From contig NW_020289998.1 of the NCBI RefSeq assembly GCF_003144195.1, positions 252,459 through 316,458 of the forward strand: 64,000 nt of DNA. The letters run 5' to 3'. The position numbers were made by a program, and so were the translations under genes. The notes under the pieces are model-generated. The model had not been told where the DNA came from. It did not search any database and saw only the letters and a program-made list of their open reading frames with translations. This document shows positions 35,949 through 47,700 of the stretch, one piece after another (the stretch's first letter is position 1; every line of letters starts with the position of its first letter). Source of the DNA: Ceraceosorus guamensis. Lineage: Eukaryota; Basidiomycota; Exobasidiomycetes; Ceraceosorales; Ceraceosoraceae.

Positions 35949-37271
35949 CAGAGTCGTTGCTACCGTAAGCCTGCCTCGAAGACTTTCCAAAGAGGACACG
36001 AGCTTTGTCACCGCTCATCAAATGTTGTTGCTGCGCTCATGTTCGCTTCCATCGTAAGTGCACCACTCAATGTACTTGTAACAAGTCGTGATCTTTCGTG
36101 ATTGGCTCTCTGTCGCTCTCATGCGCTGCACAACGCTGTTGGCGCGTCTCTTCGCAAGCTCATCAACGTGCGCTGCCCGAAATACTTGACCGCTGCAAGG
36201 CACGCTTGAGAGCATCGCCCACGAAGCAAACTCGAAGCAAAACTCTCATCAGTCGCACACTTGCATCCTCGGAAAGGCTGGCTAGAGCGCAACGGGAAGT
36301 TTGTTTAGTCACCAGTGTGATGTCCCGTATCCTCCGTCTCCACCAGCGGCGGGATGCTTGAGTGGGCAGCTATACATGTAGAATCGGTATACACTTAAAT
36401 AGAAGTTTAGCGCCATGATGATTGCAGCTCAAGCGCCGACGTGCATATTCAAATTGCAGAGAGCCAGACGAGCATTTAAGCGATCGAGCATTCGCGACTT
36501 GCTTTAAACTCAATGTGTACGTATATATCGCGTAATTGTCCGGGCGAGTTCTGTCCGCCGCCCCGCCCGCCAATGACCAAATCGTTAAGGTGAACCTAGC
36601 TGCGGTGATAGAACCAACAAATGCCGGCTCGCGCTATCAGCCGCCGGCCCGAGTGCCCTTGCCGCGGATACTGATGTAGGAGCAAAGAGAAAACGTGGTG
36701 TAGCCGCATATCCATGCAGCAAGCATTGCCCACTCATCCTGTGTGCTCAGAAAGGACTCCGATCCGCCGCGAAGCTAGGGCAAGGCTGCGCTGAGCAGGA
36801 AGGAGAGTCGGACGACACGTCGAATCGAATGCAGCAGCAGCAGCTGCTGCTGCTCTCCTCGGTGACCCCTGTATCATTGCCGTAGGGACCAAGCTTAGCT
36901 TCGGACGTTGTGCCGAAGCGCACGCTCCCTCGCGCAGATGTGCTGACGCTAGAAGACAAAAGTCAGGCTTGTGGTTCCATCTGAGTACGCAAACAGCGCT
37001 GGCCGCGTCTCGCTCTCATTGGTGCTTGCTGCTTGATAGTGTCCACTGCCAGTCTCCCAGCAGTGAGTCCAGTAGCAGATCGTTTGGTTCTCGGATGTCC
37101 GACAGTGTCTGCTACGGGCAAGTGATGCTGCCATTTCTATAAGAATAAGAAGCCTTTCGCATGTTCATGCCCAGTGATCCACCCCAACCCTGTGTGCTCA
37201 CCTTCTCCCTTGCTTATCCATCTCACCCTTCGCCTTGCTCTCCAAACCCTCGCTCACCGTACCTCTTCACG
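35949..37271. other. Intergenic region upstream of the RNase gene
   Basis: 1.3 kb, no gene seen. It contains a 22-base perfect palindrome of CAG/CTG triplets (36833-36854) and, near 37138, TATAAGAATA about 130 bases before the RNase start, a likely TATA element. Confidence 0.5.
36833..36854. repeat. Perfect 22-base palindrome of CAG/CTG triplets
   Basis: AGCAGCAGCAG followed directly by its reverse complement CTGCTGCTGCT. With no spacer it could form a tight cruciform or hairpin. Confidence 0.9.
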
Positions 37272-37898
37272 ATGTTCTCTCTCAAGGCCCTTCTCGTCGT
37301 TGCGTTCGTCGCAGCAAGCAGCGTTTCCAGCGCCAGCATCGCTGCGCGTCAATCCAGCGTCAGCTGCGGTGGACACTCGATCTCTTCCAGCCAGATCCAA
37401 ACTGCTCTGCAGACCGGCTACGACGACTATCAGAACGGCAGCTCCCCTTCAGGCTACCCTCACGCCTACTACCAGTGCGTGATCGAGCAAACGTGTTGTC
37501 ACACGTCTTTGAGTGAAAGAAAAGAGGAAAAAGAACACTTGTTGACTTTTTGTCCAAGCTTGCTTTTGCAGATACGCCGATGAGCACATCACCCTCCAGT
37601 GCGACGGCAACTCTTACCACGAGTTCCCCATCACTGGCTCTACTCCCTTCACTGGCGGCTCTCCCGGGTGAGTGGACGATGCGGAGGAAGAGCCCGGGCC
37701 TCAACCTTGATGCTGCTGCCGGTGCCGGAATGTCAAGCAAGCAATTTTGAGTGACGCATCACACACATGCTGACGACGCTTGACTTTTGCTTCCCCTCTC
37801 TTAGCGCCTACCGCGTCATCTTCAACGACGACGGCGACTACTGCGCCACGGTCTACCACGCGAGCAAGTCTGACAACTCCTTTGCTCAGTGCAACTAA
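37272..37898 (+). CDS. Secreted guanyl/purine-specific ribonuclease (T1/U2 family)
   Basis: Small extracellular RNase that cleaves single-stranded RNA after purines or guanine through a 2',3'-cyclic phosphate. Exons: 37272-37474, 37572-37667, 37805-37898; 130 residues. Signal peptide MFSLKALLVVAFVAASSVSSA, then a mature domain starting near SIAARQSSVSCGGHSIS. The catalytic set known from RNase T1/U2 is all present: His in YPHAYY, Glu in YHEFP, Arg in YRVIF and His in TVYHAS. Cysteines are at VSCGG, LQCDG, DYCATV and AQCN, fitting the family's disulfides. The closest resemblance by eye is to RNase U2 of smut fungi. The promoter has a TATA-like element about 130 bases upstream. Such RNases are known as secreted, sometimes virulence-linked, proteins; the role here is inferred only. 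Confidence 0.94.
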
Positions 37899-38071
37899 GC
37901 GCGCAAAAGTCATGATGGTGCATTTGCACAGCCGGACATTCTAGCCTGCTCCACAGACCGCATCCACACTCGTCCCAAAAGAATCTTGTCAGTTCCCACG
38001 TCCTTCGGCGTGCTCGAAAGAGCGTCGCCCTGCCGGGAGAGAGCTGCTCGAATAATGACCGGTGATGCAAA

Positions 38072-38095
38072 AGAGAGAGAGAGAGAGAGAGAGAG
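38072..38095 (+). repeat. (AG)n dinucleotide repeat
   Basis: About 24 bases of uninterrupted AG in the region downstream of the RNase gene. Confidence 0.85.
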
Positions 38096-38274
38096 CGCAT
38101 CACTTCTACACCTGTACCTACTTCATGCGTAATGACAAGTGATGCCACAAGCGGTGACAGCGATCCGAGCATCAACCGAGGTCGCAGATCGGCGCTGCCG
38201 CCATCAGCGCAGCCTCTCGAAGAGGACGAATGTGAGTCCCATCAGCCTACTGCTCCGCCGAGACACTCGACAAT

Positions 38275-38289
38275 CCCCCCCCCCCCCCC
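38275..38289 (+). repeat. C15 homopolymer
   Basis: Fifteen consecutive C. Long C tracts are a common place for sequencing length errors, so the count may be off. Confidence 0.85.
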
Positions 38290-38891
38290 TGAGCGCCCTC
38301 TTTTTGAACTGCACGAGGCCTCGTGATGGGACGCATATACGAACCTCATTCCGAACCTTTCGAGAGGCAGGGACCTTCCCGCCTCATGTACGCTCGATCG
38401 TTGACTTCTATATCGGCGGAGTGTCAAGCGCATGAGTCGGTCCGAAAAGCTGCCGCAAATCCTCTCACCCTGCTGTGGCTGGAGGACCTCACACGATTTC
38501 CCGCTAATTGGACTACGCCAAGTGGTGTTTTGACGATAGAAATCAAGTCCAGATGGAGAAACAAATGCGCCATGAGTGACGAGGCACCGAAAAGCGGGAC
38601 AGGAAAGGAAAGAGGCTCGAACGGATGACCATCGAAGATTGTCAGCGTGCTCCTAGAGCATGATGGCATCAAATCGCCGGCTTGCCGAGTCGTCAGGAGT
38701 GAGATCGTCTCGATCTGATCGTCTGTTTGCGTCCATAGCTCCGCGCTTCCTTTTCTTGCTGTGCTCCGCAATGCTCCGCGGTAACATAGGTCGAGGGAAC
38801 GAAGAGTATTTGCCGCAGTATATATTGTGAATTGGGGAGAAGTGGATCGGGAAATTTCGTGAAAAGCGGTCGCTGTACCGAGACCTGTCCT

Positions 38892-39949
<1,058 letters not shown>

Positions 39950-40931
39950 CGCGCCTCTCTTTTGCTTTCAGATGCAGCGAGTCCGAGTCTGCGTGCAAGT
40001 GGGACACAAAGGATGGAAATCAGCAAGCCTGACCTCGGATCACGATGTAGCCGCAGACGTAGAGCGACTGCCGCGAGGCTAGACAGGTCAGTGCTGCTGG
40101 AGCCACAAGACTGGCCTCTCCCTGCCGCCTACACATCCATCCGGATCGCGTCAATCTCTGCAAGCTAAGCGAATCGATGCGCCAAAGCTCGAGATGCCGA
40201 AGGATCCAAGACCATACAGCGTCTCGAGACATGCACATCTGCACTCGCTGCGCAAGAGAGATTCTCAGATGCCATGCTGCGAGCATACAAGCACCATTAG
40301 CGTGACGAGCCGGCCACAACCCAGTGATGACGCATGATACTGGTCACCCAATCTGTTCGCACAGACCACCTTTGGGTCCTTATTTCCCACTCATGCCAGT
40401 CAAGTTTGACGATTCGACTGCTCAAGGGCGCTGACGCTTTCCAATCACCAGATTGGCAGAGCCCGCGCTGGTTTGGACGTGCCCAGAGCCACGCCGCCCT
40501 CCTATGAGACTGACCTTCTTTCCTGGTGCCTGCTCAACTATGTCTTCCGATTGCGATACCGACCCTTCCTAAGTCCTTGATCAGCCAGCAGGACCTCGAT
40601 AGACACCGAGGTTGCGGAATTCTTGGAAGGTCGTCGAGCCAGTGATAAGCGAGGTCGATTGCAGAGGTCGCTCGTAGATGAGTCCGAAGTGACTCAGATA
40701 AGAGTTGCGAGATCTGCGATCGAGAGCTATGAGACGTCGATGAGATATACCTCGCTCGTTTGCCGAACGAAGGGATGCGAATGCGGAGGAATGAGAGTTC
40801 ACGAGTCGAAGTCAGAGTCAAGAGTGAGTGTGACCAGTGGTTCAATAGCGACCTCAAAGCGTCACGAGTGGATGGCGCACGCAAGGCCCAAGCATAGAAA
40901 TGACGAGTTCAGGAGATTCATTTCAACTTGC

Positions 40932-40967
<36 letters not shown>

Positions 40968-42338
40968 GCGATTCAAGCTTGGCGCGGCTGCTTTGCCCTC
41001 CCTCGCCTGCGCGCGGCTCGTGCTGGATGCATGCCTCTGCTATGCCTGCCACGCTGTGCCCTGCGCGCGCGGGTCTGCCCTCGTGATGTGCTGCCTAGCA
41101 GCGATCAAGGCGCAACCCATGCACTCAAGACTGACGGCATTTGCTATGTGTACTCATATGTGTACGTACAGTATACAGTATGTACATGTATATAATAGCT
41201 GCTGCACCCATGCTGTGTAAAGACCGCTGCATGGGCACGCGATGCGGCGGCGCTTTATGCTGTGCGGTCCAACTGAGGATCACGGCGTACCGTCTCTGTC
41301 TGCTGCACAGCTCCTGCGACGCGCGTTTTGGCGAGCTCCTGAAGCGGTCGTGGACCGCGCACCGCACCTCTTTGCATATTCGTGATGATTCTTGTGATGA
41401 TTACACTCGTGACTCCGACTCGTAAAATCACGATTGTATAGCTCGCGATGATGCTTGCATGGGCGCAAACGGTCCGTCATGGTGTGTGCATATAGGTTTG
41501 CTGCCTATAGGAGCGGTCTAGCATGCGCGCGGCGAGCTGTCTCGTTGTGGCGCATCGATGCTGCTGTTAAGCTAGATGAAGCCGTGTAATTGACAGCGCG
41601 GCAGCAGGCGTCGGTCGATCTGAACCGTGATTTGAATCTGCACAGACGTGACCGGGCTCGTGCAGAAAGTCTTTCATGCATGATTTTTTTTTTCTATCAC
41701 GCCTTCAACCGAGCTACTAGAGCATTGAAAGAGAGGCGCAGCCGCTAGCAAGCATGCAGGGGCGACTCGCCTCAGCTGCATGGCTGCTCTTGTAGCAATT
41801 GATTTGAATGTCATTTCAGAATTGAACTTGAACGATTCGTGCCTTCACATCGGGATTCAGTTCGTGACTTATTACCATGCAGGCCAAACAACTAAAAAGT
41901 TGGTTCAAGCTGTATGCGTGTCTCAGTTCGTCTAGTCGCTGATAATCGTCAAAGGAGATGTGAAACGATATCCAAGGTCGAGCAAGCAAACAGCCACGCA
42001 ATTTTGAATTTTGAGTCTCTGAAATCAAAAATTGGGTCCTGAATCAAGAATGCTTGACCCGTGCGTTCAGGTGGTGGGCTAATGCTGAATCCACGATTCG
42101 GTTGAAGCCTTGAGTCAAGTTTGTGTGCCAGTCAGACGTGACCCTCGCACACATACGAAGCTTAGCCTCACACAGCCACAGGGCTTGATCAGCGTAGAGT
42201 GCACCTACTCAATCGCGGATTGATCTTTTGAGCAGCCACAACCATGATTCTTGAATGACGAGAAGTGTGTGTGTGTCGAGGCACAGAATACAGACACGCA
42301 GGAGAAGACACTTGGGGGCCCGACACTCTTCATGATGA
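39950..42338. other. Intergenic region with simple repeats
   Basis: 2.4 kb without a recognisable gene. It holds a (TGCG)n tract at 40929-40970, a palindrome-rich block of TGTACGTACA and related words at 41155-41194, a T run near 41686, and GACTC/GATTC word clusters at 40797-40835, 41377-41430 and 42001-42055. Confidence 0.5.
40929..40970 (+). repeat. (TGCG)n tetranucleotide repeat
   Basis: About ten copies of GTGC/TGCG in alternating purine-pyrimidine order, a sequence type able to adopt Z-DNA. Confidence 0.85.
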
Positions 42339-43947
42339 TCATCTTTCAGCGACTCTTCTCTCGCGAGGATACTGAGCTTCAGAGGTCGGTTGGGAGGCCC
42401 AAGGCCGAGATCTAGCAGACTGGTGATCAATCTGTGCCATCGAAGGATGCACGCCAAAAGGCGGCATGAAGGAAGAAGCCGCGATGCTTTGTGGGTGCGA
42501 GTGTCCAGGCTGGAAGGCTTGAGGCGACGCTTGTTGCTGCACCATCAGTTTGGCTTGACCCAAAAAGGCCAGAGTGCACCTGACCACCAAGGTCGTCAGC
42601 AAGTAGCCCATCACTGCTACGAAGATCTGATGAGAAGAGCCAGAGAGCTTCAGTGACGAGAAGACCGAAGTCAGACGCGCGTTTGGAGGCGCAGCTCACC
42701 ATTTCTTTGTACCCTAGAGGCCCCAAAAATCCCTTGACAACATCAGCAAAGACCTCAGCTACCAGCTTGTAGGTGCTCGACACCGTCGAGGGATCCCTCG
42801 CGTAGCAAGCCTCCCAGGCTGCGCATTGCTCAGCCAGCACGGGTGCTTGATTAGGCGTTCCGCAGTGATTCAGAGAGTACTGCTGTGCGCATCTTGCGAT
42901 CTCGCTGTGGTGTACTGTGAAACGGAAAAGTTGTGGCGTAGGTGTGAGATACGGCAATCTACCATCGATATCAGTAGTCCGCATGCTCACTTCTCTCGTG
43001 TGCTTTTGCCTTGCTTCTCACATCGCTGGCGAAAGCCGAGACCATGTGGAACAAGACGTAGAGCCCACAGGCCGTGACACCGCCATTAGCCAATGCAGCT
43101 CCCCAGCTGAAATCGTGACCGGTACAAGAGGGTTGAGATGTAAGGAAAGCGCCAGGCCAAGAGCATCGTCTCGCCTTCACTCACGCCTTGGCGACGGCGG
43201 GATCCGCCCACGCTGAGCTACTGGACTCGGTTTTCGACGGTGTGGCAGCCGCTGGCTGATACCAGTGATGGTGTGTGATGCGGCTGTTCGGGCTTTTGAG
43301 AGAGGCCTGCGAAGAAGCTACTCGTCAGCGAAGTCAAGCAGAAGAAACGGCCTAGTCGGTCGCAGCTTCAACCGTACACTCACTGGTCGTCTCCTAGACT
43401 TGGAAGTTGGAGTGATGGCAAGCCTTGCCAGCGCTGAGCTCGACATGCTTGACCCTGCCCGAGGCCCCTCAAACGAAGAATCGTCCTCTTCCTCTTCCTC
43501 CTCGTCCGCGCTTCCCGCCTCGTACACCCAGTCCCGCTCGTTCTCGTCATCCCTCGCGTCGAAAGCGGCACTACCTCTGCCGTAGCTCATCCGACCTTGA
43601 GAGGTCCCATTTCTCCTGCCAGGATTTGAGCTTCGCACCTTTTTGCCGGCTGTGGCGGTGTATTGTGGAGTTGGGCGGTGCACTTTAGGCGGAGTTGCTT
43701 CCGCCATCTCGACCTCAGGACCAGCGATGACTGGGATCGAGTTCGTGCGCCTTTGAGCGGTGATCGAGTTGCCAAGTGCTGATGTGGATGCGTGCGGTGG
43801 ATTTTCGTCCGCACGTGTCATCATTCGAGGGTCACTCAACGGTGGAGCGTCGAGGTCCATGGGAGCTTCTCTGCCTCGCTGTTCGGCGAGCAGCGCTCGA
43901 AAGGAGGGGGCCGCCTTGGCGGGCTGCAGAAAGGCATGTCGCGCCAT
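42339..43947 (-). CDS. BRL1: Brl1/Brr6-type nuclear envelope protein
   Basis: Brl1/Brr6 proteins span the inner nuclear membrane and assist nuclear pore assembly and membrane lipid balance; they are found in fungi with closed or semi-closed mitosis. Exons: 43947-43384, 43306-43185, 43106-42991, 42914-42700, 42626-42339; 434 residues. A long N-terminal half is disordered with an acidic run (EEEEEEDD). The conserved domain follows: a first transmembrane helix (GGVTACGLYVLFHMVSAFAS), DVRSKAKAHE, the paired cysteines of ARCAQQYSLNHC and EQCAAWEACYARDP (family-conserved disulfides in the perinuclear space), a helical stretch AEVFADVVKGFLGPLGYKEM, and a second transmembrane helix (IFVAVMGYLLTTLVVRCTLA). 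The Gln/Pro/Ser-rich tail faces the nucleus or cytosol. Whether it is Brl1 or Brr6 cannot be told from sequence. Confidence 0.92.
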
Positions 43948-44754
43948 CCCGTTCTACACGTGTGACCGCCGTTGGCTTACGAGAGGATCACTTGACTGCT
44001 ATTCAGCTTGTCTTTCCGAGTCACCGCTGGAGGATGTGGAGCCGAGGGTGGAAAGAGCTTCTCGGTGGATGTGCAAGTCCCAAAGCGCCAGCGCTCAACC
44101 TTTGCTCCGAGGTGACCGAGCTTGCGAGAATAGATGAGAAAGCGTGGATGTATAGTGTTCGTCGGTTCAAAGTAGCGAGCCAATCACTGTATCGCCATGC
44201 GGTCAAGCGTCTTGTATTGAGTGATACCGACGTGAGCGTCTCCTCGGTGCATGCGTACCAACTCATCAGACTTCGATCACGAATCACGAATCCGTAGGTT
44301 GTTGGGAAGCTTTCTACCATGCATACGCGTAGTGTCACGTGACTATTGCACCGCCACATTCAGAACTCTTGACTTGGGACTCGTGACTCACGACTCGCCC
44401 TCATGCTTAAGACTTTGACTACTGCTCGAGGGTTGGTTATGAAGCAGAAGATCGATGCCATCACGAATCTGATCAGCAAGCCAACTCATGAGTCGAGCTC
44501 AAAGCTCAGTAAGAGCTATGGCTCAGGGCTATCGTATCATTCCGCGTTCCGCACTGCGAGCCCTTGACACAACCAAGAGGATGAAAGGATCGTCGCAGCA
44601 ATGAGCGCAGGTGACTGTCCTATGACACCAAGTGAGTGAATGAGCAGAGTAAGAACACCACGTCGAGACAACAGACGCTCACGGCCACAGGCTGCAAAGG
44701 CTCAAATGAGTGCTACGGACGTGAAGTGCGTGTGGAGCCGAATGAGGCTAAAGT
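43948..44754. other. Intergenic region
   Basis: About 0.8 kb. It contains GATCACGAATCACGAATCCG at 44275-44294 and the dense block ACTCGTGACTCACGACTCG at 44377-44395. No gene seen. Confidence 0.5.
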
Positions 44755-47700
44755 CTAATTGCTGGAGATGTGAGGCCGGCGGGCTGATCTGCGTGGTGGT
44801 GGCAAAGAGCCTCCGTGTCCATGGGATGCGCCACTGTCCCGCTCGCTCCAGGCCGCGCTCGAGGTGTTTGTCGACGAGCTCGACGACGGTGCTCCGCTCG
44901 AGACTCTGGGCACCTGCAGACGTGTCTCTGCAGAGAACAAAGGACGAGTATTAGCTCTCATCCAGCCGCTTCGGAGGACGGCAGTCATCACGGGAACTTG
45001 TCCTGACGAATGACCGGCAGCAGGCTGAGCTTTGTCCTGCAGAGGTAGAACCTCGAAGCTATGAGTGTTTTGCGTGCTTGATCGCGGTCTTCCTTGAGGC
45101 GAGGGCAGCATTGAAGACGCAGGGAGTGCCTCCGTAAATGGAGCACTCCAACCACTATTTTCAAGCTTCAGCGGCTGCGAGCGCTTCTTGCGCAGCTCTG
45201 CTCCGCGCGAGGCAGTCGACGCAGGAGAAGTCGTTTGCACGCCGCTTTGTGGGCTGACAGGCGTACGTGCGGCATGCACTGATGAAGATGGCGGACTTGA
45301 CGAAAATCGGGACACAGAAGGTCCTGGCGCCCATGGAGACCGGACCAAAGAATTTTGTCCATCCTCGTTAGATTCGCAGTCGGTGTTGATTTGAGGCAGG
45401 AAGATTTTGCCCCGCTCGACCGCAACCTGCATGAGCAGACTGGCTACGATGGGCTTCCGAGGCGAGTCCCTAGCACCTGCCAGCGCTGTACAAGGCTCAG
45501 CAGCCACCTCGTTCAGGGCTTCATGAGAGCTGGCACCAGATAGATCCAGCGTCAATCGACGGGCGCGAGCCTTGCCCTTGAAAGCCGGCGCGGTGAGAGC
45601 TTCGTCCGTAGGATGCGGTCCAGGTGAGCTAGCTGCAATCGGATTTTTCGCTACTTCCGAAAGGGGCGTCAAGCCTTCGCGCCACTCCAGAGATGTTCTT
45701 TGATGCGCGCTCTCTTTGCTGCATCTCAGTGATTCGCTACGTGGCGCTGCCGAGCTGGTGGCGCTTTCTGGAGCGCAGGACTTTCGGCGTTGCGGTTGCA
45801 ACCAGAAGTGCTCTTCTGAGATGCTCACAGAGCTCCTATTCTCATCGAAAAGATCACCATTCCAGAGCCTTGTTTGTCGTAGCATTCGTTGCGCGTACGA
45901 GCAGGGATCTGTGAGCAGAAAATGATCCGGCACAGCGAGTGACGAGGATGCTGGTTCATCCTCGTGTGAGCGTCGAGGGGAGTATTCGCAGCCTTGAATC
46001 GAATCAGCACTTGATCTCGGCCTAGCGTCTTGGCAGCTCGTCATGAAGGTCAAGGGATTTGGACTGTGTCGCGAAGCACGCTCAGCCTCTAGCTCGCTGA
46101 CGGGCTCGCCATAGTCTGCGTCCAGCTCTACGGTAGGGCTCAAGGTCTGGACAGCTGCGCAGAAAAGCGCGTCTATGACTGACGGGGTGGAAGACATACC
46201 AGAATGAGTCCTGACGTGGGCTGAATGTTCCACTGAAGGTATTCGATCAGTCTCTGACGTCAACTGCAGACCTGCCGTAGTGTTGTGCGCGCTCGGCCCT
46301 TTGGACTTGTTGTCGGATGTCGAACTTCGAGTTTCGGTTCTCAAGAGTTCCACAACGTCCGATTGAGTCTTCAAGGAAGGGGCCGATGCTGGACCCGAGA
46401 CTGATCGTTGCTCGACTGCGGAAGCGAGTGGCCGACTATCCGCCTGTTCAAATGTCGCCCAGCCGCTGGCAGCTGGATCGAGTCCCTTTGCTGTGTGAGG
46501 CCTTCCATCTATATTCACATGACGAGCAGGCTCACGACCAATGACGTGGAAGGAGGTCCCGAAGCGTTCTCGTGCATAGGGATTGGTCACGCCGATAAAG
46601 CGGATCTCGGCATCTGCCAGGTCGGTTGTCGATGTAAGCGATGTGCGCTCCCCCTTGTCCTTGCGCTGCAACCGACTGCTTGTCTCGGCTTCAGATGCGG
46701 TTCTGGGTCGGACGAGCCGGCCGGCTGAGGGACTCGAAACTCGAGAGCGAGGCACGTGCGTCAATGTTCCCTCTGTAGCACGGCGTTCGGTTTGACGCGC
46801 GATGTCAAGTGGATTCGGCACGCCAAGTCCAGACTTTTGGGCTACCCCCTTGTCGTCTTCCTCCAACACATTGCGCAGCGCTTGCGCACCGTGAGGTAGA
46901 GCAGTACCAGGTCGACGCTGGCTCACGTGCGGCCTGAAGGTCGTGTCTTGGGGTGGACTGCTACTTTTGCCTTCGACCCGTTTATAGTAGCCTCCATCGC
47001 CCCAAGACCCTCTTGGCGTGCGCCAGTCATCGAAGTGTGATGGCTTGCCAAACGTGGCTATGCTACGCAACGAGGTTGGCGATGCTGGGGGCTTCATCAT
47101 AATGCGCACGCTCTTTGAACTACTGCTCGAGCTAAGCTTTGAGCGAAGGCTCTTCGCGCTTTCGATGTCGGAATGTGCGCTGTTATTCGGATTTGCATTT
47201 GAATCTTTTTGCTCTGAAGTGATCGGAGCGTTGAGATCGAAGACGGAGATGCGGTGATGGTCTGGCATCTCTTTGGGCGGCGTGCTCAGCTTGATTGGAT
47301 CGCCTGAACGAAGGGCACTGATCGAATGCGATACGAAGAAGTGAATGTGAGCGGCAAAGCTCACGCGCAGCGCAAAGATGGCTTTTTTAACCCACAAGAA
47401 ATCCGATACTGCTCTTGAGGTCGCCAGAGCGTCACCGCAAGTTTCGAACAGTCGTTGCCAGTAAATATCTAGCGCTTGTTTGAATGCTATCACCCGCTGC
47501 ATCGAGGGGTTACCCGAGTCGGCAGAGTCCGAAGTGGTCGCTGCAGCAGTCATCAGCGCAAAAGGCTCAACATGATCCTCCTTCCTCTTCGTAGGCGAGA
47601 AGAGTCGTTTGCGCAGGCTTCGAGTGGACTCAACATTGCTAGGCTTTACCAAGCCATCGTTCGCTTCGCTCTCAAGAAACTTCGCTAGTCGAGTGACGCT

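Larger units (their letters stand above)
37899..38891. other. Convergent 3' intergenic region with simple repeats
   Basis: Holds an (AG)n run at about 38072-38095 and a C15 homopolymer at 38275-38289. No gene seen. Confidence 0.6.
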
